This document shows positions 25,163-36,307 of a stretch of 64,000 nucleotides of DNA, piece by piece. The notes beneath the pieces were generated by a model, which saw only the letters and a list, made by a program, of their open reading frames with translations, did no database searches and had not been told where the DNA came from. Source of the DNA: Bigelowiella natans CCMP2755 (Eukaryota; Cercozoa; Chlorarachniophyceae); the NCBI GenBank assembly GCA_000320545.1, contig ADNK01003483.1, positions 49,885-113,884 of the forward strand. Reading direction: 5' to 3'. How positions within the stretch are numbered: position 1 is the first letter of the stretch; every line of letters starts with the position of its first letter. A program made the translations under genes and the position numbers.

Positions 25163-27090
25163 AGAGAGGCAAAGAGAGACGATACTCCTCACACTGTGCA
25201 TCAACTGTAAACAACATACGATGTAATTATTACCGCTTTGGACTTCAACCATTCCTTTTCAAGGTCTGCCCTTTCGTCCTTGAGACTTTGTAATGCTGTC
25301 TTATGCCTTTTTCATAGATTGACGTGAATTAAGAATGTTCGTGTGCGGGATTAGATAACAATCTCTAAAACTTGCAAAGATGTAGCACCTACCTCTCTAC
25401 CAACAGCGCTCTGACATTGATTCCCGTTTTAGTACCTGTATATATAAACATACATTGTAGCAGCAGCTGCATTGAGGCTGAGAAGGTTTTCATAAAGTAC
25501 TTTATCATCATTATCATCTTCTTCGTCATAGTTTAAAAAAGAGAGAGGATGGATCTTACTTGAAACTGGCTTCGTTTTGAGGATTTTGAGGACACTCATG
25601 ACAAGATACAGTATTGCCTCATGTTGAGGGCGGCCTGGTAGATAAAGCACGTTAATAAATATTATGTATTTACGCAGCAAATATCTTTTGAGAATGGTAA
25701 AGCGAATAGTCTTTAATTTACACCTTTCGCTGTTGGCTTTTGCTCCTCCAAAATCGACCCTCTTTCCATTTCCTAAGAGTCATATCATCATTTAAAACTT
25801 GGATCAGATCAACAAATCGTCATGAGATCTTTGATGAAAAAAATTAAGTAAGTAAAAATTGGTATCAAACCTGTTCGGCGAAACTTTTGAGATCTCCATT
25901 ATCCTGATCTTCTGAATAGTGGTTGTGTAAATGGTACTTTATATTCTGAAGAGCTCCACTGTTGGGTTACTACTTTCCAAGGCTGCTGCTGCTGCTACTA
26001 CTACTACTACTACATGAGTTACATTCTAAATCATCAAAACCTTTCTTCTTCGTCGATTTACCTACCATAATACACTAAGATTAGCAGCAAATCTATGTGA
26101 TAAAACCAGAATGGGCAAAATGATATAACTAACCCAGATCCAACAGACGCTCCATCTCACGAGACAATCCCTCCGCAAGATAGATAGTTAACTGTAGGTA
26201 CAATATCACGACGATGAACCAACAGAATTGCATGTCAATGCCAATGTGTGACGATGGTGGTGATGATGATGGGGACAGTGATGATGACTTTGCCACTACT
26301 ACATTATCAACTGCCGATGAAATCAGTTTTGTAAATTCATGGCAAAATTACGGTGACACTTTTTCTATACTCCTGGGTAACCTACCTGTGTTTTAAAGTC
26401 CTCACTCCATTGGTCAGAAACCTGCATGGAAAAATTTAGGAAAAGACGATGTTGATTCTATGAGTTCAAAAAGAAAACTAAACTAGAGTCTTCCAACTAA
26501 TGTCAACCAGTTTCGCCGCGTGAAACTCAACTTGCTTCTTTGTTTCTGATTCAATTATAAGATTTAGCAGTGTACGCAATACATGAACGGGTATTGCAAT
26601 TTTTCACCTTTTGCTTCTGCGAGTGAGTTTCCCTGATGTGTTATTTGTGAAATTCAGTTGTTATGATCAGTATTCGCGTAGTGAGAAATGATAGTAGTAA
26701 TTGATACATCTTCTTCCACTTGATGATGATGATGATAGATAATGCTGGAAAAACTAAAAATACACAGTGCATACCAAGTTTTCCATCTCAGCAGTCTCTT
26801 GATGAAGAATCAGCCAGTGCTTCCACATCCGAGATACACGCTTGTGAAGGTCGCTAATATATTTTACCTTACAAATAACGGGGAGAAACACAGCATTCAA
26901 CCAAGTAACAGACACCACCCTTTCAAAGCTGGTTGTTCTCTACCATTTCAAGTGCATTTTGAGACATCAACCCGGCTTTGATTCTTTTATCTCCACCCTA
27001 AAATTACGTGCTAACCATTAGGGATCGAAGAGAAACTGAGAGGTTCTTAGCTAGGTAGTTGTGGTGGTAGTGGTGAGGTGGTTGTTGTTG

Positions 27091-27123
<33 letters not shown>

Positions 27124-30100
27124 GGTATGACGATTTTTGTTATCACTAACCACAGGGTTTGTTGCTCCGACAGATACACCCAAGAGCATAGAATCTAAAA
27201 GCATTTTGCTAGATTTTCTGCAGAACGACGGGAAGAAACACACGTACACACAAAAACCATGGAAGCGATCGATTATGTCTGCACAAGCACGGAGGTTGAT
27301 CATAAGGTGATAGTTTACTCGCTTTCGAAGAAATCGCTCATCTTGTCCACAACTTCCTCTGCAAAAATCGCAGGATCCTTCAGCCTGATAGCAGATAGTA
27401 TAGGTGATTACCATGGTGGACTCTTCTTAAAAGTAGAGAGAAGGTATGTAGTACCATTCTAGCAACGTCGATATTTCACCGTGCGTTTCAATCTATGGGC
27501 GGACAAGAAATATATAGTATCATTAACAATGCTGGACGGTGAATATTTTCGTTACGATTTCTTCCAGTATTTCATCAGTAAGTTCCTCGCTCTGTTTCTT
27601 TCCATCTGTATCCGAAACACTCATCATTTAGGACAATTACAATTTTCTTTAAAGTCATTCACCAGCATTGCCACTGAGATGAACCGGTGAGGTAGAAAAC
27701 TTATGATGATGGCGCTGGTCCTTTTGCCATCTAATTATAATATATATTGGCTTCTTCAGACAAAATAATTATGTTTTAGAAATTACGATCAACGTGCTTA
27801 CGAGAGAATCTTCTCCTGCAAATCCTTGTCTTCGCATACCTATGAATAGCATTCTCTATTTAGTCGATATCGTGAAAATATTAGTTTTATCCAGCAGTAC
27901 GCACCTTATCTAGATGCAAGAAACTCAAAACGCCCTCAACAAGAATCTTCGGAGTAATTGTCATTCCTTTGCACTTCATTGGATACCCTGGTAAATATTG
28001 ACGCACGCTATCGTATGCCCGTTCACAATAGCTGCCAAACATCAATATTAACAAGTTAATGACAATGATCATGATACACAGAAAGTAACGTTTTTAGCAT
28101 TCTGATTTCTTTGGATAGTACAAAAATGGCTTTTGCAATAAGTGTGTTGTGTCAAAACGACTGATTTTGTTACTCTGAGTCCTCAAATGTCGAAAAGATT
28201 TCCTTCTTTAGTCTCTTCTCCTCCTTTTCAAGGTCCTTGTACGTTGACAACAACAAAATTCAAGTTTCAGTGTGCTCCCATTTCGAAAATATGCAAAGAT
28301 AACGGGGGCTCAGACCATTATCGATTGCTTCCCTCTGAGTTTTGATGAAGTTTTGGGGGACCCTAGTTATTTATTTTCCAACCAAATTAATACATAAGCA
28401 TTGGTTTTCACAAAATACCGCAACCTTTTTCTTGGAACGCCCTTAAAATCATAATTCTATCACGAAGCGCGGTCAAGTAATGAAGTTTCAGCTTGTTGCC
28501 ATCCTCCTGAGAACAAGCAATATGTTCCGAGTTCATCAAACGACAGAGCCTTTGTTTCAATATCAGCTTTTCAGATACAGCAAAGAAGTATTTAATGGCG
28601 CCAACGAACCCCTTCCTCAAGACTGTTGTACAGATTTCTGAATCGCTTCACTGCAAAGTAAGAATGTTCCAAAGCCGCTCGTCGGTGCCTACAGAAGACA
28701 ATTCCGCCAATCTCAAGACCTTACTCTACAAAGATGGTTTTGATAGAATATGCATTTCTAACTTCATTTTCTCCTTATGCTTCATTCTTGTCAGTTTGGA
28801 TTCAGCCAAACGGTAGTTAAGGATAGCATAGGCGCCTGCGTATATTGTTCAATGAGTAACGATTGGGATGCAGAACATGAGATTGGCGATTTTATAATAC
28901 CGGGCTTGATTGCATTCTCTACGGAAGCTTCTTTTCCATCGTTTACATACTTCCGGAGTTCGGATTCCTCTCTTTCCAAGCAAAGCTCATGAACCATGGA
29001 AACTACTTTTCTTACGATACGATTCCTTTTATCGAAAACACCATTTTATGAGGATGTTTTACCATTGAAAGGCTTTAGACTTACCACTGATCGTTATCTT
29101 TTATTTCCACGTCTCGATTTCCTTTTCTGTTCATTTTGGATCTGTTTGGGTCATCGTAGAATCATTAACGAACGAATCAGTCAAATATATTCAAAATCGA
29201 AATAACTACCGTACCTTTTAATCGTATTCTTGATTTCATCAAGCTCAAGGAGCTCCTCTGTAGTAAACTCTTTGATGTCCTTATGGTGAGGGCCTAAGTA
29301 CGATGTGTATTGGCAACAATTAAATAAATAGACTAAAGATCTTTAAAATATTTAGATCTTTCAGAAGTTTTTTGAGAACTTACTAAAAGAAGCTTCGGTT
29401 GCAAGCTTCAACGGCTGAACGTGAGATCTGAAAACTTGATATTCTTCGCTCTCTAGCCCTAACAAGGGATATTATTGATAATTCATTTTCTCTCGGATAA
29501 AAATAATTAAATGCGATCAATGTGACCTTCCAAGACTTTTGGCTTTTCATTGTATTTGTACTCAGCGTTCTAAGATTAAAACAAGATAGACGTCTTTAAT
29601 ATTTAAATCATATAAATAACATGTATTACTTAGAGAGAAAGTACTGATTCTACCTTTTCAAACACAATGTCGCGAACTCCAAAATAAAACCTCAGAAACT
29701 CTCTTTCAACTCTGATGAGCTTTTCATACAAATTTTTTGAGGGGCAACTGATGGCTTGATGCTGTACCGTAACCTGAAAAGTGTCGGAAAAAAGTCAAGA
29801 ACATATGAACTTGCAAGTCGGCACCAAATCGAAAGCTGACCAAACAAATCTTCGGAGATGTAGCCTTTCCCTTTTTCACACGAACATCGAGTGCGATAGC
29901 CTGCAAAATATACCACTCTGACATCACCCAATACCGTTGACAACAACACAAATTTAGCGAGTAGTACCTGCTCTTTGACGATGACACAAATCTTGTTTTG
30001 TAATTCCATTGCAAAGAGTTGAGGGTACTGCACATCGCAATTCAGAAAACGAGGCCATTGACGCAAATCAATCTTCATTTTTCTTTACAAATTACAGTAT

Positions 30101-30591
30101 TTGGAGACACGTTTGATATTATAAGATTGATCTACGTAAAATCAAAATGATTTAGGCATAGCGAAATGTCTTCTTCTTCAACTACCTTCAGAGACTGATT
30201 TAACTGGATGGTGAAGGAAAACTGATAAACAGGGCTTACGCGTATCAAGTACTGGTAATGTTTCCGTATCTACACAAATTTATTGTTTTGTAGAGATAAG
30301 TATCCTGTCGCCATTACTTCGCAAATTACCCAATGAAATGATTCAACCTTCTTTTGATCTGTAATGCTAAGCAATTCGCCTTTGCCTCTCCCACGAAGTT
30401 CAACCTTCCAAGTAGTACGGTACGGTATATGAGATAACAACCCAATCACAATCCACTCTTCCTCACAAACACGCCGAATATGTTACGCTTAGATACATGT
30501 GCAAATTGAATACCCAGATTCGCTCGTACAGTTGTGGTGCGTACATGCGTGTGTTGTCATAAAATATGCAGAATAAGCTGGGTGATCCCAT
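20886..30591 (-). CDS. Very large protein of unknown function with polyQ tract and acidic tail
   Basis: More than 30 minus exons are visible. The start MGSPSLFCIFYDNTRM is at 30591; the exon continues to YERIW and joins EEWIVIGLLSHIPYRT, RGRGKGELLSITDQKK, then MKIDLRQWPRFLNCDVQYP (30078). Following exons include DVRVKKGKATSPKICLVSF, LIRVEREFLRFYFGVRDIVF, YCERAYDSVRQYLPGYPMK and IETHGEISTLLEW-LKDPAIF. A 13-glutamine run lies at about 27077-27122. After it come RVSRMWKHWLILHQETAEME, SREMERLLDL, GRPQHEAILYLVMSVLKILK and a coiled coil (TALQSLKDERADLEKEWLKS). Then come FKIDGIYALDHSKYIEH, YHLIKYTVNLKYPDEKLKDN and LADLIRKHMKKEFDD. The tail (20886-21410) is almost entirely Asp and Glu. I recognise no family; the protein looks alpha-helical and scaffold-like. 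It may be two genes: a candidate stop and new ATG lie near 27.63-27.67 kb, but an in-frame splice across them is equally possible. Confidence 0.6.
24150..24230. repeat. (TC)n(AC)n compound microsatellite
   Basis: A long TC run followed by an AC run in an intron of the large minus gene. A (TCC)n run lies at 24378-24420 and a (TC)n run at 23874-23905, both also intronic. Confidence 0.9.
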
Positions 30592-30607
30592 TTCTACGTC
30601 ACCATCA

Positions 30608-32191
30608 TTAGATTATTAGTTTGTATACCCCGAGGATGGTTGCAAAACGGTACTCGATGATTTTTTGTTGATCTACATCAGCGATCATCTGCACCATGTC
30701 CCCCCTTGCAAGCGCGATGTTTTCCTGCGGCATACCAGATCTGAACAACTCATTTATATACGTCAAGTAGGTCGCCGTTCTCCTGCCTTCATCTTTCCTT
30801 TTGTACATAGCTACGACCGAGAGACGAACAAAACGCTTCACGATAAAGGATACTTCTTCAAATTTCAAAATGTCCCCGATTGTATCCTCGAGGAATACAA
30901 TCTCATTTTGGATCAATTTTGCTTCCTTCTCTCTAATCTTGTACTTATGATCTAATAGTTTCTCTCGTAGCGGCATGCCTTCTTCGATTGTGGAGCGAAG
31001 AAGCAACTTTAGGCCATAGTTAAATGCATCAAGTACACTCCAGGAGTTGTAAACGTCCAGACATGTAGTTTCGAGAAGACAAGGAGTCCCAAATTCATCT
31101 CTTTCATCAAGAATTTTCTTCTGTCTGAATAGCGTTCTTTGTACAAATTCATTCATTCTAGCTGTTTCTTGAAGAATGGCATTGGTAGTGGCAGTTTGGA
31201 CAGTAGGTCTAACTTGAATGAAATCTTTTCTATGCTTCAAATTTGCAACTATGTGGATCCGGTAGTGAAGGCGCTTCTTCGAGCTATCTTCCCTCGAAAT
31301 AACATTTTCTTCATAGTCATGCACCCCATTTTCTTCTTTGAAGTAAACCCCCTGCAACTTAGGCCACTCAATCTCCAACAATCTCTTAATAAGGAACATA
31401 AGGATTTTCTCTCTCTTGTAATAGAAGGCATAGTGGATAGGAATCCATCCATTTACATGATCAGGTTGGGTAAGTTTAGCTTTAAAAACGTCGACAAGGA
31501 ACTCAACACAAGGCAGATGCCCTCCGGCTATTGCTAGAGTCAGGGCAGTGTGGCCTTGACTATCGACCTCGTCGACGGGATATTTTGGATCCTTGCAGTG
31601 GATATACCATAGAATGTGCATATGTCCGTTTGCAGCAGCAAGCATTAGCGTATTCCCTTTCCGTTTATTTTTTGTCAAAAGATGTGCATCGTTTGCCTTG
31701 ATTGGGGTCTCAACGAGATCGTTGAGTTCTCCATTCAGTAAGCACATTATGCTCAACCATCCGTTCTCAGCTGCGTGCATCATTGCATCATAGCCATCAG
31801 CATCCTTGAAAATTAATGAATACAACAATAAGAACAATAAGATGTATTGAGCGAATAACAAGCAAAAAACTACCCTCATGAAAGGATCAGCGTGGAGATT
31901 GAGCTCTGTTTTGTTGAAAAGGGATTCCTCTTTCTGCTTCTTGTAGGTTCCCTCTTTCATCTTCTCTGTCATCAGAGTCTTAACAAGTTCGAAGAATCCC
32001 AACCTTGCCGTTTTCATTAGAACTGTCTCTCTCAGTTCTCTAGATCTCCAATTACAGTTCGCAAGTTTGAGTAACTTCTCAAACTCCACTATGTCGTAGG
32101 AATCTTCTTGGACATGAGTGTACAGCTTTCTTGAGTGCCGCACGCCAAAATCTTCATCATCAGCGTCGCCAGCCTCGTCAAATCTATCCAT
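30608..32191 (-). CDS. Ankyrin-repeat protein
   Basis: Nearly all of this gene is a single open frame of about 530 codons starting at ATG 32191 (MDRFDEAGDADDEDF). Ankyrin-type repeats lie in the first half: LRETVLMKTARLGFFELVKTL, DGYDAMMHAAENGWLSIMCL, KGNTLMLAAANGHMHILWYI, QGHTALTLAIAGGHLPCVEF and NGWIPIHYAFYYKREKILM. They follow the TxLxxAxxxGHxxxVxxL pattern. The C-terminal half is charged and helical with no known domain. A 69-nt in-frame segment (31805-31873) that would encode 23 hydrophobic residues has gtagtt at one end and ttttcaag at the other. I read it as an intron, because removing it restores the repeat spacing (HADPFMR-DADGYDAMM). Ankyrin repeats mediate protein binding; the partner is unknown. 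The stop is only 16 nt upstream of the ATG of the next minus gene. Confidence 0.82.
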   Translation of the reverse strand: MDRFDEAGDADDEDFGVRHSRKLYTHVQEDSYDIVEFEKLLKLANCNWRSRELRETVLMKTARLGFFELVKTLMTEKMKEGTYKKQKEESLFNKTELNLHADPFMRVVFCLLFAQYILLFLLLYSLIFKDADGYDAMMHAAENGWLSIMCLLNGELNDLVETPIKANDAHLLTKNKRKGNTLMLAAANGHMHILWYIHCKDPKYPVDEVDSQGHTALTLAIAGGHLPCVEFLVDVFKAKLTQPDHVNGWIPIHYAFYYKREKILMFLIKRLLEIEWPKLQGVYFKEENGVHDYEENVISREDSSKKRLHYRIHIVANLKHRKDFIQVRPTVQTATTNAILQETARMNEFVQRTLFRQKKILDERDEFGTPCLLETTCLDVYNSWSVLDAFNYGLKLLLRSTIEEGMPLREKLLDHKYKIREKEAKLIQNEIVFLEDTIGDILKFEEVSFIVKRFVRLSVVAMYKRKDEGRRTATYLTYINELFRSGMPQENIALARGDMVQMIADVDQQKIIEYRFATILGVYKLII

Positions 32192-32217
32192 CCTCTTCAA
32201 CTATTTAGTGCAGTAAA

Positions 32218-32592
32218 GTGATTGCCACCCGTTTGCTCTCTAAACTCTGGTTTTTGTATTTGCTCTCTTGCAGAAAGAATCTTGGGGGAGAGAGCAGTCA
32301 CGAGCTTACTTACCTACCAAGAGATCTGCCTTTGCCGTTAGAGCTACTTTCACATGCCATTTTCACTAAGCGTCAATACAAAACACTTCAAATTGACTAT
32401 CACATCAAACGGATGCAACAGGAAACCCAGGAAACCTCGAAAATTAACATTAGGTGGCCTCACATCCCTGACGTTCAAACAAAATTGAGGTGGATCTTGT
32501 CGATGTTCTCTAGATTCTTGGATCTTGCGATGTTCCTACTGCAGTTCATGTATCTCTGCTACGACGACATTGTCCTCGGAATCCACAGATGA
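32218..32592 (+). CDS. Doubtful ORF, divergent from ankyrin gene
   Basis: This is a 125-codon plus frame with a GTG at its 5' end and no early ATG. The C-terminal part is hydrophobic (MFSRFLDLAMFLLQFMYL). No domain is recognised, and the opposite strand is also open here over part of the length. It could be a small membrane protein or chance. Confidence 0.25.
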   Translation: MIATRLLSKLWFLYLLSCRKNLGGESSHELTYLPRDLPLPLELLSHAIFTKRQYKTLQIDYHIKRMQQETQETSKINIRWPHIPDVQTKLRWILSMFSRFLDLAMFLLQFMYLCYDDIVLGIHR

Positions 32593-32719
32593 TTTTCATC
32601 GGGACACAAAAGAGTTTGGTTTCCGTGTGGGTCCCGAATTACGACGTCATCATCTGTTGGCTATTTGCTGAAGGCTGAAATAGTGAATCGCTATCTGTTG
32701 TCCGGGAAACATCGTATAA

Positions 32720-32967
32720 TTATTGTCTAATTGGAGACAAATTCGCCAAAACTTCCGCTGCCACCCCCTTCTTCGCTTTCGATCTCTCTGCAGGTTCAGA
32801 AGAAGGGTCCTGCCCTCTGTCACGTCGGCCACCCATCTCCCCATTTCCCAACCCTTCTTTGGTTAATATGTCTTTGGTCGAGCCACCTCCGCATCTGCGA
32901 GTTTTAAAAACTCTCTGATAGATACAAATACAGTTTGACTTGGGAGGGGTACATGACGCAGGGCCAG
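32720..32967 (-). CDS. Possible 5' exon or small protein, basic
   Basis: A minus frame from ATG 32967 (MSGPASCTPPKSNCIC) to TAA gives about 82 residues rich in Gly, Lys and Arg. A donor-like GTTTTG near 32755 would join it in phase 0 to an acceptor just before LKRMDRFDE at 32200. It may therefore be an upstream exon of the ankyrin gene rather than a separate gene. It sits about 120 bp from the divergent syntaxin start. Confidence 0.3.
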
Positions 32968-33088
32968 ACATATTTAATTCATTTTCTATTGAGTAGAGCG
33001 TATTCGTTTGGTGCTTTAGATGCGAATTCAATTTGAGTTTAGTGAATGTGGTCCTGTGTTCTTTAACTGTAGCAGGGCTCTTATTGCA

Positions 33089-33229
33089 ATGAGTGCAGCT
33101 GTTTTCTCAAACACCACTCTCCACCACCTAAAGGGCAAAGGAAACACAGAAGCAGCACCAGCATCAACTACAAGCGCGATGAACTATAACCACCGTCATT
33201 CGCAGAATCATCAACAGCATTATCGTGAG

Positions 33230-33264
<35 letters not shown>

Positions 33265-33792
33265 GAAGCTTGATCCTAGAGATAGGACTCAAGAGTTTCT
33301 AGCAGCCGTCACAGAATGTGAAAGACAACGGGGCATAATACAAGGAGGAGGAAGAGGGGGAGAAGTAGGAGGAGGAGGAATTCAGGGAAAGGGCCTGGGT
33401 CATCAGCATATTCAAAATAAAAGTCAATCAAAGAATGGGTAGTGTCAATTAATGCACTTTATTCTATATATTTAATACATTATATTTCTAATTAATTTTG
33501 ATTGCTCCTAGGTTTCAATATCACCATGCATCTGCAGCAGCGGGAAGGGGAGGAATGGGGACAGAGTCTCACATAAGCAATAATCGTGATGATCCTCCAA
33601 TACACGCTGCTACAGCACATATGCAACAAAGCAGTAGTTCCATGTTAGTAATAGCATTAGTAGCAGTAGTAATAGACTCATCTACACACACCGATTATTG
33701 CAGCATATCATTCACTAACTCGTAGAATAGCACATTGAATAATACATGCTGTTGTATTTGTATAATATGGTGTGGGGTTGGCGGTGCTGGTG

Positions 33793-33875
<83 letters not shown>

Positions 33876-34597
33876 GTGCCAATAAGAATATCGCTGATAT
33901 TCCAAACACAACAACTAAAGGACCGAGTTCTTGAAAGCAGCTGCACACATCGAAAAGGGAATACAGGTTGGTTGACGGTCCTATGACTATGGCAAATTAC
34001 TTACTATTATGATCATGATGACGTTCATGTTTGATGGTGGGAAGTAGGTAGCGGTAGTAGTAGTTCACACGTGAGAGGAGTGATGGTGGGAAGTAGGTAG
34101 CGGTAGTAGTAGTTCACACGTGGAGGAGGAGTGTACCTTGGTGATGGTGACAGCGAAATATAATGAATGATGACTCTCTTTTACACTCCTTCGCAGGTGA
34201 CTAAAGCACGCGTGGAGGAAATGAAAGCGCTGAACAATCGAAGATCTGTATTCAACGATAGAGAAGAAGAAGACAAGATCGCAGAACTAAGGCATCTAGT
34301 TAACAAGGTCTATTATACAACACTACTGGACTAGTACAATTGATTCCTTCATCATCTTCTTCTTCTTCTTCTTCTTTGTTTTTGCTTTTTATTCTTTAAT
34401 ATGTTTATGGTCTTGCTACTAGGACTTTGCTGCTTTAGGAAACGACATTGAGCTACTCGATCAAAGTGCGAAGAATAAGCCGCAACTTGCCCAGGTTGAT
34501 GATGATTTGAAGGATGATGATGTAAAGAATCAACAAATCTTGAGGCTGGTGCTGTTTATCGAGCATGCTCTCTCCTTTCTCTTTGTATATGTGTGTC

Positions 34598-34654
<57 letters not shown>

Positions 34655-35093
34655 GAGTATATCATATTTTTTTTATGTTTAAATTTTGCCGACAATCTCG
34701 AAAGCTGTCGTTCTGCTGCATACGTGTACAATAAGCAGTGATGCTATTACTCATCATCATAATTTACATCTGCAGCACAAAACTACAAGGTCCCATACAG
34801 AAGCAGTCGTGAGTGGTTTGAAAGCAACAATAGCACAGGTTCTTGCTTAAAGTAGTGTATTGTAATAGTGTGCTGCTGACGGGGGGGGTGGTGAATGGAA
34901 ATTGTGTCTCGAAGTAACCCTTCCTCTTCTTTCTCTGCTGCTACGTGTGTATTATTAATCATCGAAATATTATCATAATGATACTATGTGTGGCGGCGAA
35001 GATACCAAACCCAAGTTTCTTCTTCTTCTCTCTCTCTCTCTCTTTCTCTTTCTTCTTTCAAGCAGTAAGAGAGAGAAGTGGCTGTCTGTGAGT

Positions 35094-35129
<36 letters not shown>

Positions 35130-36276
35130 ACATGTACGTCTCTCGGTTATGTATCTATTCACGCATGCAAGGATATATATCTTGATAAGCCCTCCTCCTC
35201 CTCCTCCTCCCCCTCCTTCTCACCCCTTGCCTTGCGACGACTCATTTTTCTTCTTTCAACTCATATTAGCATGCAGATAGAAATACGGTGTTGCCATCGT
35301 CGTCGTGGGCATTATTCAGCTGAACAAGCAAATAATAGTACATATTGTCAATTATAGGCAGCGAAGGATTTTGCCGAAATTCTCCAAAAACAAAATAAGA
35401 GACTTCAGGTGTCGAGTGATATGTGCTTCATCGAAGACGCACAGAGAAAGGACGGGGGGGGGGGGGGGAGCATTAATATCCATCACCTCTGGCCAATCAT
35501 CATTATATTCTGAGGATACTATTGTCACTGACTTACTCGTGAATACAAACATGACACACCATAGGAAGAAAGCAGTAGACGGTCTCGATTTGAGAGCTCC
35601 GGCTCGGTGGGGAAACTTAGAATGAGAAGGTAGTAAGTGTAGTAGTATTGTGTGAGAAGATAATTACTATTTTTAAGACGACGACGATGATGATGATGAT
35701 GTAAAACGATGTAACAGGGATACGATTTTAATTTTGAGCAATACAATATTGATGGGTTGTTATCATTCTTCATATGGTAATAACAGTGTTATTAACGTCT
35801 CTCCTCCTCTTTCTCCTCCCCTCCTCGCCAACAACACCCACTACCACCATCATCGCCACCAGACGTGCAGTTGACGGATTTTGGACGCGAAAGAATCAAG
35901 CAACGCACTCAGAACAGATGCGTTTGCAGCAATTGCAGGTACTAGTAATGGAAGACAATGAAGAAGAAGAAGAAGAAGAAGAGAAAGAGAGATTCTCTTC
36001 CAAGCTTTGGTTTTGACATTACACGAGTAGTTTGTGATAATTGAACAATACACGAGTAGTAGTTTGAGATTGATGTGCCTTGTGACATTGATAAGGGTTG
36101 TGATAGTGGTGGGGAAATATATGGAAGAAGTATCATTAGTGTGTTAAAGGGTTTTTGATTTATCCCACAGCAATGGTGAGTCACTCATGAATGATAAACA
36201 ATATACGTGATAGCAGCAGTAGAGGGAGGAGAATCAACGATTCACTTCCAATTAATTGCTAATGGGATATGCTAGT

Positions 36277-36307
<31 letters not shown>

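Noticed and set aside
31805-31873. Transmembrane helix in the ankyrin protein
   Set aside because: Better explained as an in-frame intron; reported as a finding instead.
30591-32191. Fusion of the ankyrin gene with the large downstream gene through a 35-nt intron
   Set aside because: Donor and acceptor exist, but the phase leads to a stop in the next exon.
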